Shown: positions 18,744 through 26,997 of the stretch, one piece after another | How positions within the stretch are numbered: the first letter of the stretch is position 1 | How the letters are laid out: each line of letters starts with the position of its first letter | DNA from: Rhizobiales bacterium Ga0077548 | Lineage (GTDB): Bacteria; Pseudomonadota; Alphaproteobacteria; Rhizobiales; Xanthobacteraceae | Reading direction: 5' to 3' | DNA length: 64,000 bases | NCBI GenBank assembly: GCA_001464215.1 | Contig: LNEZ01000056.1 | Coordinates: 1-64,000 of the forward strand | Notes under the pieces: generated by a model | Told to the model about the DNA's origin: nothing | Database searches by the model: none | The model's input: only the letters and a program-made list of their open reading frames with translations | Made by a program: the position numbers and the translations under genes

Positions 18744-19004
18744 TCAGTTCGATCCGAACGGCGACCAGGGCTTCGGCGCGGGCTGCGGCGTCACCGGTGC
18801 CGGATCGGACGCCGGGAAGCTCTGCGAGAGGGTCTTGTCGAGCTTCTTCTCGGCCTTCTTTTTCGGCGCGGATTTCTTCTTCGCGGCCTTCTTTGCCTTT
18901 TTCGCTACCTTTTTCTTCGCCTTCTTTGCGGCCTTACGCTTCGGGGCTTTGGCCTTCTTCGCTTTTTTCTTCTTCGCTTTCTTCTTCTTCGACTTCTTTG
19001 CCAT
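18744..19004 (-). CDS. Small Lys/Ala-rich basic protein with C-terminal SFPASDP motif
   Basis: 86 residues. Residues 1-55 are nearly all Lys, Ala and a few Pro/Ser in KKAKKA-type repeats, like bacterial histone-H1-like proteins. Residues 56-86 are different: KTLSQSFPASDPAPVTPQP then WSPFGSN. The SFPASDP motif recurs at the ends of small rhizobial proteins (from memory). The basic part should bind nucleic acid or another polyanion; the function is unknown. A hairpin terminator follows and 56 bases separate it from lutC, so it is probably its own unit. Repetitive AAG codons could mimic a gene, but the non-repetitive tail, start and terminator support it. Confidence 0.72.
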   Translation of the reverse strand: MAKKSKKKKAKKKKAKKAKAPKRKAAKKAKKKVAKKAKKAAKKKSAPKKKAEKKLDKTLSQSFPASDPAPVTPQPAPKPWSPFGSN

Positions 19005-19060
19005 GACTGACCTCTAACTCTTTCCGCCGTTTGTGCGGCCCAAGCGGCCGCGGTGAAAAT

Positions 19061-19738
19061 TCAGGAGTTGCGCACCACCAACACGTGCAGGCTACGCGGG
19101 CCGTGCGCGCCGAGCAAATGCGTCTGCTCGATATCGCCCGACCGGGAAGGTCCGGTAATCCAGTTTACGGCGCGAGGCATCTTGTTCGCGCCGAAGCTCA
19201 AGCGGATCCGGTCCCATACACTCTCGTAATCGCCCGCTATATCTCTTTCGTCAACTACAACGAGATGATGGTCAGGGAGGAAGTTAAGCGTGGTCGGATT
19301 GTCGGCGCCCGATACCATTACGAGTGTACCGGACTCGGCGACCGCACCGAACGAATAGGACACGGAAGCAAGCTGCGCGCCGTCCGATGCACCCTTTGTG
19401 ACCTCAAGCGCACGCTCTTTTGCCCAAGGAATGAGCGAAAGCCGCGCATCATCGCCGTGGCGGATCGACTGCGGCAGGTTTTTCGAGCGCAGATAGGCTG
19501 CGACCGCGGTAGGAACATCATCTTTCGTCTCGAGGATCGCGATCGAAGCCTTCGCGCTCTCGACCATCTGCCGGAACAGCTCCAGACGTTCGCGATCCGG
19601 CTTCTGTCCGCGCGCCGGAATGATACCGCGTGGATGTTTTTGGATGCGCGCGGTAACTGTTTCGTGCCGCAGACGATCGTCGCTGCTTACGCGCAAGGAT
19701 TTTCTGATGTTCGCGAAGATCGCTTCCCGGCTTTTCAT
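19061..19738 (-). CDS. lutC: Lactate utilisation protein LutC (LUD domain)
   Basis: 225 residues from the ATG at 19736-19738, which overlaps the lutB stop as ATGA; a longer in-frame start at 20047 reads through lutB and is rejected. Features: MKSREAIFANIRKSL at the start, SVSYSFGAVAESGTLVMVSG and LNFLPDHHLVVVDERDI, then a C-terminal GPSRSGDIEQTHLLGAHGPR, all usual in LUD-domain proteins. LutABC together oxidise L-lactate to pyruvate. Translational coupling to lutB supports a complex. Confidence 0.92.
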   Translation of the reverse strand: MKSREAIFANIRKSLRVSSDDRLRHETVTARIQKHPRGIIPARGQKPDRERLELFRQMVESAKASIAILETKDDVPTAVAAYLRSKNLPQSIRHGDDARLSLIPWAKERALEVTKGASDGAQLASVSYSFGAVAESGTLVMVSGADNPTTLNFLPDHHLVVVDERDIAGDYESVWDRIRLSFGANKMPRAVNWITGPSRSGDIEQTHLLGAHGPRSLHVLVVRNS

Positions 19739-21159
19739 CGCGGGCCGCTCCGCTTTTTCCAGAGCGACTGGAAGGTTTCGCCTTGTGGCGACGGAAAATC
19801 GCGATGCCGTGTCCAGCCGGAAGCCAACGGCAGCGCACGGAGACGGCCTTTGCCGCCGAATAGACGAAGAAATTTCATCGCAAGCGAGGTTGCCCGGCGA
19901 TAAAGCGCGGGGCGTTTTGCAAACGCCGCCCAGATGCCAAGGCCATAGCGCGCGAAAGCCGGCTGCAAGTGCCGCTCGAACTCCCGCTCGCGCCAGTTCC
20001 GCATCAGTTTGGGGAGCGGAATGCGCACCGGGCAGACTTCCTCGCAACGGCCGCAGAAAGTCGAGGCATTCGGCAACTGCCCGCCCTGCTCCACACCGAC
20101 CAGAGAAGGCGTCAGCACCGCGCCCATCGGACCTGGATAGACCCAGCCATAAGCGTGGCCGCCGACCGCATGAAACACCGGGCAGTGGTTCATACAGGCG
20201 CCGCAGCGGATACAGCGGAGCATTTCCTGAAACTTGCCGCCGAGCATATTCGAGCGGCCGTTATCGAGCAGCACCACATGATATTCGAGCGGCCCATCCG
20301 GATCGCCGTCGCGCCGAGCGCCGGTCGAAAACGTCGTATAGACCGAGAGGTCGGTGCCGGACGCGGTGCGCGCGAGCAGGCGAAGGAAGGTGACCGCGTC
20401 CTCGCGGGTCGGCACCACCTTCTCGATACTCGAAATAACGATATGAGCTTTGGCAAGCGTTTGCGTCAGGTCGCCGTTGCCCTCGTTCGTGACAATCACC
20501 GAGGAGCCGGTTTCCGCGATCAGGAAATTCGCGCCAGTGATGCCGACTTCCACGTTGAGGAACTTGTCGCGCAGCATCGCACGTGCTTCGGCGAGCAAAG
20601 AGGTTGGCTCATCCAGATTGCGCTCCGGTGGAAGCTCGGTGTGCGCGCGGCGGAAATCGGCTTCGATCTGTTCTTTCGTGACGTGCAGCGCGGGTGCGAT
20701 CAGATGCGACGGCGTCTCGCCGCGCAACTGAATAATGTATTCGCCGAGATCGGTTTCGATCGGACGGATGCCGCGCGCCTCGAGATAGCTGTTCAGGCCC
20801 GTCTCTTCCGAAATCATCGACTTGCCCTTGGCGACGGCCTTCGCGTTCAGGCGCTGACAGATACCAAAGATGATTTCGTTGGCTTCTTCCGCGGTCGCGG
20901 CCCAATGCACATGGCCACCGGTCGCGATCACATTCCGCTCATAGGCTTCTAAATAGAGGTCGAGATGCGCGAGGATGTGATCCTTCAGGTCGCGCGCGTT
21001 GTCGCGGAGCGCGTCGTATTCGGGCAGCTTCTCGACCGCCGCCTTGCGGCGTTCGATGAAGCCTTTTTCCGAGCGGGCGAGCGCTTTCTGGAGATAGGCG
21101 TCGTCCAGCGCCTTGCGTGCGTTCTCTTTGAACTGGGGAGAGTTTACCGGCTGTGTCAT
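19735..21159 (-). CDS. lutB: Lactate utilisation iron-sulfur protein LutB
   Basis: 474 residues from the ATG at 21157-21159, overlapping the lutA stop by 4 bases (ATGA); an upstream in-frame ATG at 21276 lies deep within lutA and is not used here. The LUD domain (about residues 60-290) has VGITGANFLIAETGSSVIV and SSIEKVVPTREDAV. Two ferredoxin-type clusters follow: CIRCGACMNHCPVF and CGRCEEVCPVRIPLPKLM. The C-terminal region contains a basic tail. It is the electron-transfer core of the LutABC lactate oxidase. Confidence 0.94.
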   Translation of the reverse strand: MTQPVNSPQFKENARKALDDAYLQKALARSEKGFIERRKAAVEKLPEYDALRDNARDLKDHILAHLDLYLEAYERNVIATGGHVHWAATAEEANEIIFGICQRLNAKAVAKGKSMISEETGLNSYLEARGIRPIETDLGEYIIQLRGETPSHLIAPALHVTKEQIEADFRRAHTELPPERNLDEPTSLLAEARAMLRDKFLNVEVGITGANFLIAETGSSVIVTNEGNGDLTQTLAKAHIVISSIEKVVPTREDAVTFLRLLARTASGTDLSVYTTFSTGARRDGDPDGPLEYHVVLLDNGRSNMLGGKFQEMLRCIRCGACMNHCPVFHAVGGHAYGWVYPGPMGAVLTPSLVGVEQGGQLPNASTFCGRCEEVCPVRIPLPKLMRNWREREFERHLQPAFARYGLGIWAAFAKRPALYRRATSLAMKFLRLFGGKGRLRALPLASGWTRHRDFPSPQGETFQSLWKKRSGPR

Positions 21160-21938
21160 CGCTCGGGCTCGCCGATGGCCGGCTCGTCGCTCATCCCCGC
21201 GAGAACTTCTGCGATGTGACGAACCCTTACTTGCTTCCCTTCGCGGGAAAGTTTCCCGGCCATGTTCATGAGACAACCGAGATCGCCCGCAAGCAGCGTG
21301 TCCGCCCCGCTTGCCGCGATGTTCGCGGCTTTCTTCTCGACGATCTTGTTCGAGACGTCGGCGTATTTCACGCAGAAGGTGCCGCCGAAGCCGCAGCAGA
21401 CATCGGGATCTTTCATCTCGACGAGGCTGAGGCCCTCAACTTTCGCCAAGAGCTTGCGCGGCTGCGCCTTGATGCCGAGTTCGCGCAGGCCAGAGCACGA
21501 GTCGTGATAGGTCACGCTGCCTTCGAAGCGCGCGGCGGGCATCGCTTTTAGAACGTCGCTGAGAAAGGCCGTCAGTTCGAAAGTCTTCGCGGCAAGCGCC
21601 CTGGCGCGCGGCTCCCACATCGCATCGCCCGCGAACAATTCCGGGTAATGCACGATCACCTGCCCCGCACAGGAGCCGGAAGGAAGCACGACATAATCGT
21701 AGTGTTCGAATGCTTCGATCGCCTGCGCTGCCAGTTCGCGCGCGGTTTTGCGATCACCGGAGTTGAACGCAGGCTGGCCGCAACAGGTTTGGGCAGGCAC
21801 TTCGACCGCGCAGCCTGCATCCTCCAGCAGCTTCGCAGTTGCGAAGCCGATGCGCGGGCGCATCAGATCGACGAGACAGGTCGCAAACAGCCCGACACGG
21901 ATCGGCTTTTTGATTGCGGCAGGCATTGAATCGGACAT
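21156..21938 (-). CDS. lutA: Lactate utilisation protein LutA (cysteine-rich CCG domains)
   Basis: 260 residues, first gene of lutABC. Two cysteine-rich domains: GLFATCLVDLMRPRIG with TCCGQPAFNSGD, then SVTYHDSCSGLRELG with CCGFGGTFCVKYADVSNKI. These CCG domains bind an iron-sulfur or related cofactor and occur in LutA/GlpC/HdrB-like proteins. The start may be the first ATG at 21936-21938 or the second (MPAAIKK) at 21924-21926; neither has a strong Shine-Dalgarno. It is divergent from lldD with a shared palindromic control region. Confidence 0.93.
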   Translation of the reverse strand: MSDSMPAAIKKPIRVGLFATCLVDLMRPRIGFATAKLLEDAGCAVEVPAQTCCGQPAFNSGDRKTARELAAQAIEAFEHYDYVVLPSGSCAGQVIVHYPELFAGDAMWEPRARALAAKTFELTAFLSDVLKAMPAARFEGSVTYHDSCSGLRELGIKAQPRKLLAKVEGLSLVEMKDPDVCCGFGGTFCVKYADVSNKIVEKKAANIAASGADTLLAGDLGCLMNMAGKLSREGKQVRVRHIAEVLAGMSDEPAIGEPER

Positions 21939-21968
21939 GACAGGACTTCGGTTCTGCCGCTGGAAGTA

Positions 21969-22000
21969 TTCAGGGAAAGTGCTAGTAGTCGCTCCCTGAA
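21969..22000. promoter_or_regulatory. Dyad in the lutA-lldD divergent promoter
   Basis: TTCAGGGA at 21969-21976 and TCCCTGAA at 21993-22000 form an 8-bp perfect inverted repeat around a 16-base centre, in the middle of the 86-base gap between the divergent lactate genes. It is the obvious place for a shared regulator. The binding protein is unknown; no GntR-type LldR/LutR gene is adjacent. Confidence 0.5.
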
Positions 22001-22024
22001 AGCTTACTGGTTCGGGACCGCATC

Positions 22025-23167
22025 ATGCAAACCATCACTTGTGTCGAAGACCTGCGCGAAATCTACAAGCAGCGCGTCCCGAAGATGTTCATCGACTACG
22101 CAGAGAGCGGCTCCTATTCGGAGCAGACGCTACGCTGGAACCGCGAAGATTTGCAGAAGATCCAGCTCAGGCAAAAAGTGCTGACCGACGTTTCCAAGCG
22201 CGATACCAAGACCACGATTGCAGGCAAACAGGTCAATGTGCCGCTGATCCTCGCGCCCATCGGTCTTTGCGGGATGCAGCGCGCGAACGGCGAAATTCTC
22301 GCGGCACGTGCCGCCGACCAGGCGGGCATTCCCTTCACGCTTTCCACCATGTCGGTGTGCTCGATCGAAGACGTGGCGTCGGAAACCAAGAAGCCGTTCT
22401 GGTTCCAGCTTTACGTGATGAAAGACCGCGAATTCATCCGCAACTTGATCGCGCGGGCGGCTGCCGCGCGCTGCTCAGCGCTGGTGCTAACGGTCGACTT
22501 GCAGATTCTTGCGCAGCGTCACCGCGACATCAAAAACGGTCTGTCGGTGCCGCCGAAAATGAAGATCGCGAACGTCCTCAATATGCTAAGCAAACCGCGC
22601 TGGCTCGGCGGAATCCTCGGCACCAAGCGCCGCAGCTTCGGCAATCTCGTCGGCCACGTAAAAGGCATGACCAACACCGGCTCGCTCGGCGAATGGACCG
22701 CAAGCCAGTTCGACCCGGCGCTCAACTGGGAAGACGTGAAGTGGATCAGGAAGCTCTGGAAGGGCAAGCTGATCATCAAGGGAATCATGGAAGTTTCCGA
22801 CGCGCGGCTCGCGCTGAAGCACGGCGCGGACGGCATCGTGGTTTCGAACCACGGCGGCCGTCAGCTCGACGGCGCGCCCTCCTCGATCTCGGCGTTACCG
22901 AAGATCGTCGATGCAGTCGGCGACAAGACCGAAGTGCTGTTCGACGGCGGCATCCGCACCGGGCAGGACTTGATGCGGGCGCTCGCACATGGCGCGAAAG
23001 GCGCCATGATCGGCCGCGCCTTCATCTATGGTCTCGGCGCCAACGGCCAGGAAGGTGTCAGCACCGCGATCGAGTGCATCCGCAAGGAGCTCGATATGAC
23101 GATGGCGCTATGCGGCGTGAACAAGATTTCGGAAATCGACAGCCGCGTACTTGCAGACCGGCAGTAA
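22025..23167 (+). CDS. lldD: L-lactate dehydrogenase (FMN, quinone-linked) LldD-like
   Basis: 380 residues, typical of FMN alpha-hydroxy-acid oxidases. It starts YAESGSYSEQTL after an N-terminal helix; other features are LILAPIGLCGMQRANGE, FWFQLYVMKDREFI (FMN/substrate region), the catalytic stretch VVSNHGGRQLDGAPSSI with its His, and LFDGGIRTGQDLMRALAHGA, the FMN-phosphate site. It oxidises L-lactate to pyruvate and feeds the respiratory chain. Facing lutABC across an 86-base gap gives the organism two lactate-oxidising routes at one locus. Confidence 0.9.
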   Translation: MQTITCVEDLREIYKQRVPKMFIDYAESGSYSEQTLRWNREDLQKIQLRQKVLTDVSKRDTKTTIAGKQVNVPLILAPIGLCGMQRANGEILAARAADQAGIPFTLSTMSVCSIEDVASETKKPFWFQLYVMKDREFIRNLIARAAAARCSALVLTVDLQILAQRHRDIKNGLSVPPKMKIANVLNMLSKPRWLGGILGTKRRSFGNLVGHVKGMTNTGSLGEWTASQFDPALNWEDVKWIRKLWKGKLIIKGIMEVSDARLALKHGADGIVVSNHGGRQLDGAPSSISALPKIVDAVGDKTEVLFDGGIRTGQDLMRALAHGAKGAMIGRAFIYGLGANGQEGVSTAIECIRKELDMTMALCGVNKISEIDSRVLADRQ

Positions 23168-23175
23168 GCCGTAAT

Positions 23176-23295
23176 TCAGCGCCGGTTGCCGAAAGCGACC
23201 CGGTCGCCGCTCATCCGCCAGGGCTGCGCGACCGTGCGGCGGTAGCGCGCGAGCCGTTCACGAACCGCTGTCCAGATCGTCCAAATCGCGTACAT
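23176..23295 (-). CDS. Possible small protein, 39 residues
   Basis: A short minus-strand frame (MYAIWTIWTAVRERLARYRR...) fills much of the 225-base gap between lldD and the LysR gene. AGGCGAGG lies just before its ATG, and it is basic and amphipathic after an aromatic N-terminus. I know no family for it. It could be chance; only conservation in relatives would decide. Confidence 0.25.
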   Translation of the reverse strand: MYAIWTIWTAVRERLARYRRTVAQPWRMSGDRVAFGNRR

Positions 23296-23371
23296 GGCCG
23301 CCTCGCCTTTTCGATTGAGGGGCAAAGCTAGGCGCAGCTCTGCGTCTTGAAAATTGAATAATTCTGATGGT

Positions 23372-23394
23372 ATCGTTCTCATAGAGAGAACGAT
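23372..23394. promoter_or_regulatory. LysR-type autoregulatory box overlapping the start codon
   Basis: ATCGTTCTC (23372-23380), five bases, GAGAACGAT (23386-23394): a perfect 9-bp dyad whose right arm runs into the ATG at 23393-23395. At its centre it fits the LysR T-N11-A pattern (TCTCATAGAGAGA). LysR proteins commonly bind their own promoter. As RNA the same dyad would fold over the ribosome site. Confidence 0.55.
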
Positions 23395-24265
23395 GGAACT
23401 GTCAGACCTCACTATTTTCCGGGCCGTGGTGGAGAGCGGCGGCATCACCCGCGCCGCCGAGAAACTGCATCGCGTGCCTTCGAACATCACGACACGTATC
23501 GGCCAGCTCGAGGACGATCTCGGCGTAAAGCTGTTCGTGCGCGAAGGCCGCAATATCCGGCTCTCGCCCGCCGGTTCGATCCTGCTCGACAAGGCGAACC
23601 GCCTGCTAGAGCTCGCGCGCGAAACGCGCGAAGCGGTACAGAGCGAAACGCCTCGCGGCGTTCTGAAACTCGGCGCCTATGAAAGCACCGCTTCGGTCTG
23701 GCTGCCGGGACGTCTGAGCGCGTTCCAGAAAAACTATCCGCAGGTGACACTCGAGCTGCACACCTGGAGCCTGCAAGGCATGATCGCAGGTATCATGTCC
23801 GGTGAACTCGAAGCCGCGATCATTTCCGGTTACGACGACGACCCGCGCTTCGAAAATCTTCTGCTTTACGAAGACGAAGTCGTGCTGGTGGCGCCGAAGA
23901 ACAAGGATTCGCTCGCGCGCGGCAGCAAAGACGACTTTGTGTTGCTGTCTTTCGACGACGATTGTCCGCTGCGCCACCAGATCGAGCGCTATGTGCGCGA
24001 ACGCATCCGGCCGCCGTCGCGCGTGATCGAGATGTCTTCCAACCATGCGCTCTTGGGCTGCGTCGCTGCCGGCATGGGAATCGGCATGATGCCGGAAAGC
24101 GTGCTGCCGAGTTTTCCCGGCAACAAGCATTTAAATATTCACCGTATGCCGAAAGATGTTGCAAAGAAACGCATCATGCTCACGTGGCGAAAAGGTATGC
24201 GCTCGGCGCGGATCGATGCGCTGGTGGAAACACTCTCGCCTTCGAAAAAACGCACGAAGAAGTAG
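23393..24265 (+). CDS. LysR-family transcriptional regulator
   Basis: 290 residues from the ATG at 23393 (MELSDLTIFRAVVE), where LysR proteins normally begin; an in-frame start at 23354 would place the palindrome inside the gene. The N-terminal winged helix has SGGITRAAEKLHRVPSNITTRI and LEDDLGVKLFVREGRNI. The effector domain (about 90-290) has VLKLGAYESTASVWLPGRL and GCVAAGMGIGMMPESVLPSF. The target is not clear: it follows lldD in the same direction and converges on the cyanase operon with a 3-base gap. Confidence 0.92.
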   Translation: MELSDLTIFRAVVESGGITRAAEKLHRVPSNITTRIGQLEDDLGVKLFVREGRNIRLSPAGSILLDKANRLLELARETREAVQSETPRGVLKLGAYESTASVWLPGRLSAFQKNYPQVTLELHTWSLQGMIAGIMSGELEAAIISGYDDDPRFENLLLYEDEVVLVAPKNKDSLARGSKDDFVLLSFDDDCPLRHQIERYVRERIRPPSRVIEMSSNHALLGCVAAGMGIGMMPESVLPSFPGNKHLNIHRMPKDVAKKRIMLTWRKGMRSARIDALVETLSPSKKRTKK

Positions 24266-24268
24266 CGC

Positions 24269-24730
24269 TTACATTCCGAGTTCGGTCAGGCCCGGATGAT
24301 CCGCAGGGCGCGGGCCGAAAGGCCAGAGGAATTTACGCTCGCTCTCTTTGATCGGTACATCGTTGATGCTCGCCTCGCGGCGGCGCATTAAGCCGCTCTC
24401 GTCGAACTCCCACTGTTCGTTGCCGTGCGCGCGAAACCAGTTGCCGGAAGCGTCGTGATATTCATAGGCAAAGCGCGCGGCAATGCGGTTGCCGTGGAAA
24501 GCCCACACCTCCTTGATGAGGCGATAGTCCTGCTCCTTCTTCCATTTCCGGGTCAGGAATTCGACAATCGCAGGACGGCCTTGAAGAAACTCCGAGCGGT
24601 TTCGCCACACGCTGTCTTCGGTATAGGCGAGCGAAACGCGCTCCGGATCGCGGTGATTCCACGCGTCCTCCGCCATGCGCGCTTTCTTCGCGGCAGATTC
24701 TGTGTCGAATGGCGGCAAAGGCGGACGCAT
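24269..24730 (-). CDS. DUF1348 (NTF2-like) protein
   Basis: 153 residues, matching DUF1348 proteins of the NTF2-like fold in length and sequence: [51 protein letters not shown], and [26 protein letters not shown] split across the barrel. No biochemical role is established for the family. It starts 18 bases past cyanase and is the last gene of the sigma-54-driven operon, so a part in cyanate or nitrogen metabolism is possible (inference). Confidence 0.85.
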   Translation of the reverse strand: MRPPLPPFDTESAAKKARMAEDAWNHRDPERVSLAYTEDSVWRNRSEFLQGRPAIVEFLTRKWKKEQDYRLIKEVWAFHGNRIAARFAYEYHDASGNWFRAHGNEQWEFDESGLMRRREASINDVPIKESERKFLWPFGPRPADHPGLTELGM

Positions 24731-24748
24731 ATTTATTTTCCCTGGAAA

Positions 24749-25237
24749 TCAATCTTCCTTGAATCCGTATTCGGGGATGTTGCCGGAGGCGCCGTAATAC
24801 TTGTACGGCAGGAATTTTCCAGACATCGTGATCTTGACGCGGTCGCCCTTAGGGTTCGGCAGACGCTCCATCACGAAATCGAAATCGATCGCCGACATGA
24901 TGCCGTCGCCGAATTCTTCCTCGATCATCGCTTTCCACGCCGGGCCGTTGACCATCACCATTTCATAGAAGCGGTAGATCAACGGGTCCGTTGGCGGCAT
25001 CGGCGTGCCGGTGCCGCGATACGGCACTTCGTTCAGCATCGCCTGCTCTGTTTTTGAGAGACCGAACAACTCGGCCGCGGATTGCGCCTGCGGCTTGGTG
25101 AGCTTCATTTGCCCCATCAGCGCGCCGATAATCAGCGTCGGCGAGAAGCCGCCGATCTTGTCGCAGATGTAGCTCCACTTCCAACCCTTCTCGCGCTTGA
25201 TGTCGAGAATTTTCTCGCTGAGTGCTTCACGTTTCAT
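24749..25237 (-). CDS. cynS: Cyanase (cyanate hydratase)
   Basis: 162 residues, the usual length. The N-terminal helical domain (LSEKILDIKREKGWKWSYIC) resembles a POU-like fold. The C-terminal catalytic domain has PTDPLIYRFYEMVMVNGPAWK and GDGIMSAIDFDFVMER, supplying the family's catalytic Arg, Glu and Ser, and ends KITMSGKFLPYKYY. It converts cyanate and bicarbonate to ammonia and CO2. It lies 21 bases after the ABC ATPase gene. Confidence 0.95.
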   Translation of the reverse strand: MKREALSEKILDIKREKGWKWSYICDKIGGFSPTLIIGALMGQMKLTKPQAQSAAELFGLSKTEQAMLNEVPYRGTGTPMPPTDPLIYRFYEMVMVNGPAWKAMIEEEFGDGIMSAIDFDFVMERLPNPKGDRVKITMSGKFLPYKYYGASGNIPEYGFKED

Positions 25238-25258
25238 CGTCGTCTTCCTTGTTAGAAA

Positions 25259-26149
25259 TCAGGCGCGTTTGCGCATCGGCTCGGGCGCGGATGGCGGGAT
25301 TGCCACCGGCCGCACCAGCGGCACGTTCATCGGATCCCAAGGCTTGCCTGCAATTTCGTCCTTGAAGGTGCGCGAACGGCTCACCAGAAAATCGATCAGG
25401 TGATTGCGGACGGCGTAATAATCCGTGTGCTTGTGAATCTGGTTGCGCTCACGGTCTTTGGGCAGCGGATTCTCGACGATCTCCGCGATCTGCGCGTGCG
25501 GGCCATTGGTCATCAAGACGATCTTGTCGGCGAGATAAATCGCTTCATCGACGTCATGCGTGATCATGAACACGGTCTGTCCGGTGGAAAGGCAGATGCG
25601 GCGGACTTCGTCCTGAAGCGTGCCGCGCGTCAGCGCATCAAGCGCGGAAAACGGCTCGTCCATCAAAAGCATCTTCGGCTCGAGCGACAGTGCTCGCGCG
25701 ATGCCGACGCGCTGCTTCATGCCGCCGGAAAGCTCGGACGGTTTTTTGTATTCGGCACCCTTGAGACCGACGAGCGAGATGAACTTCTCTGCGTGTTCGT
25801 TGACCTGCGCCTTGCTCCATTTTTTATGCTTGGAGCCGACGGCATAAGCGACATTCCCGAGCACCGTGCGCCAGGGAAACAGCGCATGGCCCTGAAAGAT
25901 CACGGCGCGGTCCAGCGCCGGGCCTTCGATCGCCTGATTGTCGACAATCACGACACCTTCGGACGGCGCGTCCAGCCCCGCGAGAATGTTCAAGACCGTG
26001 GTTTTACCGCAGCCGGAGTGGCCGATCATGCAGACGAATTCGCCGCGATTGATGCCGAGCCAGAGATTTTCGAACACGGTCGTCTGCACGCCGTTAGGCG
26101 CGGGGTAGCGTTTCGCGATCGCTTCGATCGAAATGAGCTTCTCGGTCAT
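25259..26149 (-). CDS. ABC transporter ATP-binding protein, nitrate/cyanate type (NrtD/CynD-like)
   Basis: 296 residues. Walker A GHSGCGKTTVLNILAGL, Q-loop FQGHALFPW, signature LSGGMKQRVGIARAL, Walker B MLLMDEPFSALDALTR and switch His in FMITHDVDEAI are all intact. The C-terminal 60 residues, rich in Pro and Arg, match nitrate/cyanate-type ATPases. It powers import with the permease and binding protein encoded upstream. Its ATG lies 3 bases after the ancestral stop of the broken permease gene. Confidence 0.92.
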   Translation of the reverse strand: MTEKLISIEAIAKRYPAPNGVQTTVFENLWLGINRGEFVCMIGHSGCGKTTVLNILAGLDAPSEGVVIVDNQAIEGPALDRAVIFQGHALFPWRTVLGNVAYAVGSKHKKWSKAQVNEHAEKFISLVGLKGAEYKKPSELSGGMKQRVGIARALSLEPKMLLMDEPFSALDALTRGTLQDEVRRICLSTGQTVFMITHDVDEAIYLADKIVLMTNGPHAQIAEIVENPLPKDRERNQIHKHTDYYAVRNHLIDFLVSRSRTFKDEIAGKPWDPMNVPLVRPVAIPPSAPEPMRKRA

Positions 26150-26152
26150 GAT

Positions 26153-26967
26153 TTATTCCGGATAGGTCACGAGCTTCGCGGCACGCGCGAGCAACTGATC
26201 GAGGATCATGCCGACAATGCCAATCACGAGGATCGCGTTGATGACGTTCGTGATCGAGAGGTTGTTCCGCCGACGATCATTTCGGCGGCGACAATCACGA
26301 GCCAGGCAATGCCGATGGAAATCCGCATCCCGGTCAGGATCGTCGGCGCGGCCGCGGGAAGGATAACGGTGAAGGCTCGCTTGAACGCTCCCACTTCAAG
26401 CGTGCGCGCGACGTTCAGCCATTCTTTCCGTACGCTCGCCACGCCAAACGCCGTGTTGATCAGCATCGGCCAGACCGAGCAGATGAAGATCACGAAGATC
26501 GCGGAAAGGCCGGAATCTTTGATGGTGTAGAGAGCGAGCGGCATCCAGGCGAGCGGCGAGATCGGTTTCAGCACCTGAATGAATGGGTCGAGTGCGCGGC
26601 TCATCAACTGCGACATCCCGATCAGGAAGCCGAGCGGGATCGCGACCATCACCGCAAGCAGATAGCCCATGCCGACGCGCGCGATCGAATACGCAAGCTG
26701 GATGCCGAGGCCCTTGTCGTTCGGGCCGTTGTCGTAAAATGGGTTTGTCAGATGCTGCCAGAGCGTGGCGCCGACCTGCAGCGGTCCGGGCATCGCGGAT
26801 TTACCCTGCGTCGCATTCAGCCCCATCAGCTTCGCGTATTCGGGGTCCATCTGCTGGACAGCACCCGTCCCGCTGGTCGCGATGTGCCACGTGACCAAAA
26901 AGATCGCGAGGATCAGAACCGAGAGGGCGCCGGCGCGGAATGAAATCGACATGGCGTTGATCGCCAT
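26153..26967 (-). pseudogene. ABC permease of nitrate/cyanate type, frameshifted by an internal deletion
   Basis: The intact N-terminal 230 residues match NrtB/CynB-type permeases: about five membrane segments, and the EAA-loop region GAFKRAFTVILPAAAPTILTG. Just after AEMIVGG (26267/26266) the frame is lost: the original frame reads TTSRSRTSS and stops at 26224-26226. In a second frame the sequence continues NNLSITNVINAILVIGIVGM to a stop at 26153-26155, exactly the expected family ending. Between them the family has about 11 residues (TGIGYFVWNEW-like) that are missing, so I infer a deletion near 34 bases (not a multiple of three). The last helix is lost, so the transporter is probably inactive unless the assembly is wrong. 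Confidence 0.8.
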
Positions 26968-26997
26968 GGCCGGAGATTTCTGGCCATGGCGCCTTTC

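Noticed and set aside
18800-19000. AAG-rich tract as a non-coding simple repeat
   Set aside because: It has an ATG start, a non-repetitive C-terminal tail and a terminator at the right distance, so I keep it as a gene with moderate confidence.
17796-19010. 404-residue plus-strand frame opposite glcD
   Set aside because: GC-rich antisense frame; His/Arg-rich composition, no motifs, while glcD on the other strand is complete.
19738-20047. Longer starts for lutC, lutB and glcE that overlap the upstream genes
   Set aside because: The shorter starts give exact 1-4 base stop-start overlaps and family-typical N-termini; the extensions are out-of-frame readings of the upstream gene.
22039-23331. 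430-residue frame on the same strand as lldD
   Set aside because: A +2 shadow of lldD; Arg/Ala/His-rich without motifs.
25400-26530. 376-residue plus-strand frame across the ABC ATPase and permease
   Set aside because: Arg/Asp/His-rich antisense shadow; the opposite strand has intact Walker motifs.
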